Part shown: one piece after another, positions 63,810-64,000 of the stretch
How the letters are laid out: each line of letters begins with the position of its first letter
Numbering within the stretch: position 1 is the first letter of the stretch
The notes under the pieces: generated by a model
The model's input: the letters and a program-made list of their open reading frames with translations, nothing else
Told to the model about the DNA's origin: nothing
Database searches by the model: none
Program-made: the position numbers and the translations under genes
Assembly: GCA_964511495.1 (NCBI GenBank)
Contig: CAZEFT010000001.1
Coordinates: forward strand, 1-64,000
Direction of reading: 5' to 3'
Length of the DNA: 64,000 nucleotides
Origin: Litorimonas sp964511495
Lineage (GTDB): Bacteria > Pseudomonadota > Alphaproteobacteria > Caulobacterales > Maricaulaceae

Positions 63810-64000
63810 TTAACGCGGGAATGGCACATTTTTCAGGGGTTGGCCCGCTTCGCCCAAGGCGCCGAGATTATCTTCGCCGATATAGACATCGACGGCGCCG
63901 GCATCGCGGACACTGAATGTCAGGTTAGACCCGCGCAGGGCGCTATAGGTTTCACCCGTGACAAAGATACGACTGATGACGGTTTTACCGCGGCCATCTT
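63810..64000 (-). CDS. rodZ: RodZ-like protein, C-terminal part (cut by window edge)
   Basis: The last 63 residues of a protein running off the right edge. DGRGKTVISRIFVTGETYSAL and SVRDAGAVDVYIGEDNLGALG match the DUF4115 periplasmic domain of RodZ, and the position upstream of ispG fits. RodZ links MreB to the cell-wall elongation machinery. The HTH and membrane parts are outside the window, so the call rests on this domain and context. Confidence 0.78.
   Translation of the reverse strand, partial: DGRGKTVISRIFVTGETYSALRGSNLTFSVRDAGAVDVYIGEDNLGALGEAGQPLKNVPFPR

Overview
The window reads as chromosome of a low-to-medium GC alphaproteobacterium, probably a marine Maricaulales/Hyphomonadaceae-type organism. 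This rests on a DUF2093 protein, a DUF2793 tail-like protein, methionine synthase split over two genes, the rodZ-ispG order and general protein character; the genus is an inference I cannot settle. Genes are dense, many start/stop codons overlap (ATGA, TAATG), and there is no prophage, integrase or CRISPR array.

About 1-44 kb is one large surface-polysaccharide locus. A minus-strand block (0.1-5.6 kb) has UDP-GlcNAc 2-epimerase, a Wza-like export lipoprotein, a UDP-HexNAc dehydrogenase, a UDP-glucuronate 4-epimerase and a hydrolase-like lipoprotein. Opposite stands the first Wzc-type tyrosine kinase (6-8.2 kb) and a tail-fibre-like DUF2793 protein. A long plus-strand operon (10.2-33 kb) follows: six-hairpin protein, NodU-type carbamoyltransferase, GT26, flippase, two nucleotidyltransferase-like proteins, an APH-like kinase, four methyltransferases, three GT4 glycosyltransferases, two glutamine-dependent asparagine synthase homologues, a Wzy-like polymerase and a two-domain oxidoreductase. 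Convergent to it (33-38.8 kb) is a second kinase operon: Wzc paralogue, PPP-type phosphatase, TPR protein and O-antigen ligase. Precursor genes (ugd, galU, glmS), a sugar-phosphate transferase and an unusual small exported Gly-rich protein close the locus. Together they suggest a Wzx/Wzy-assembled polymer rich in uronic acids and HexNAc acids, decorated by amidation, carbamoylation and methylation.

From 45 to 50 kb lies a phosphatase and a lipid A/Kdo operon (DUF374 acyltransferase, waaA, lpxK, lpxL-like). Then come chorismate mutase-M23 peptidase-DUF2093, a DegP-type protease and a small membrane protein. From 53.7 to 59.7 kb is a B12 module: split methionine synthase with a perfect 20-bp palindrome in its promoter region, divergent from a cobalamin riboswitch and a BtuB-like receptor. 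A TraB/GumN lipoprotein and tRNA-Arg(CCG) follow.

From 60.9 to 62.1 kb is a structured, repeat-rich interval with several hairpins, a second copy of a ~100-bp repeat also found at the left end of the window, a three-way-junction palindrome, and a GIY-YIG endonuclease gene bracketed by inverted REP-like palindromes. The window ends with a small basic protein, ispG and the C-terminus of a RodZ-like protein.

Best candidates for something new are the NTase/kinase/methyltransferase cassette at 15.5-19.1 kb, the GIY-YIG gene between REP palindromes, and the small exported protein at 44.4 kb.
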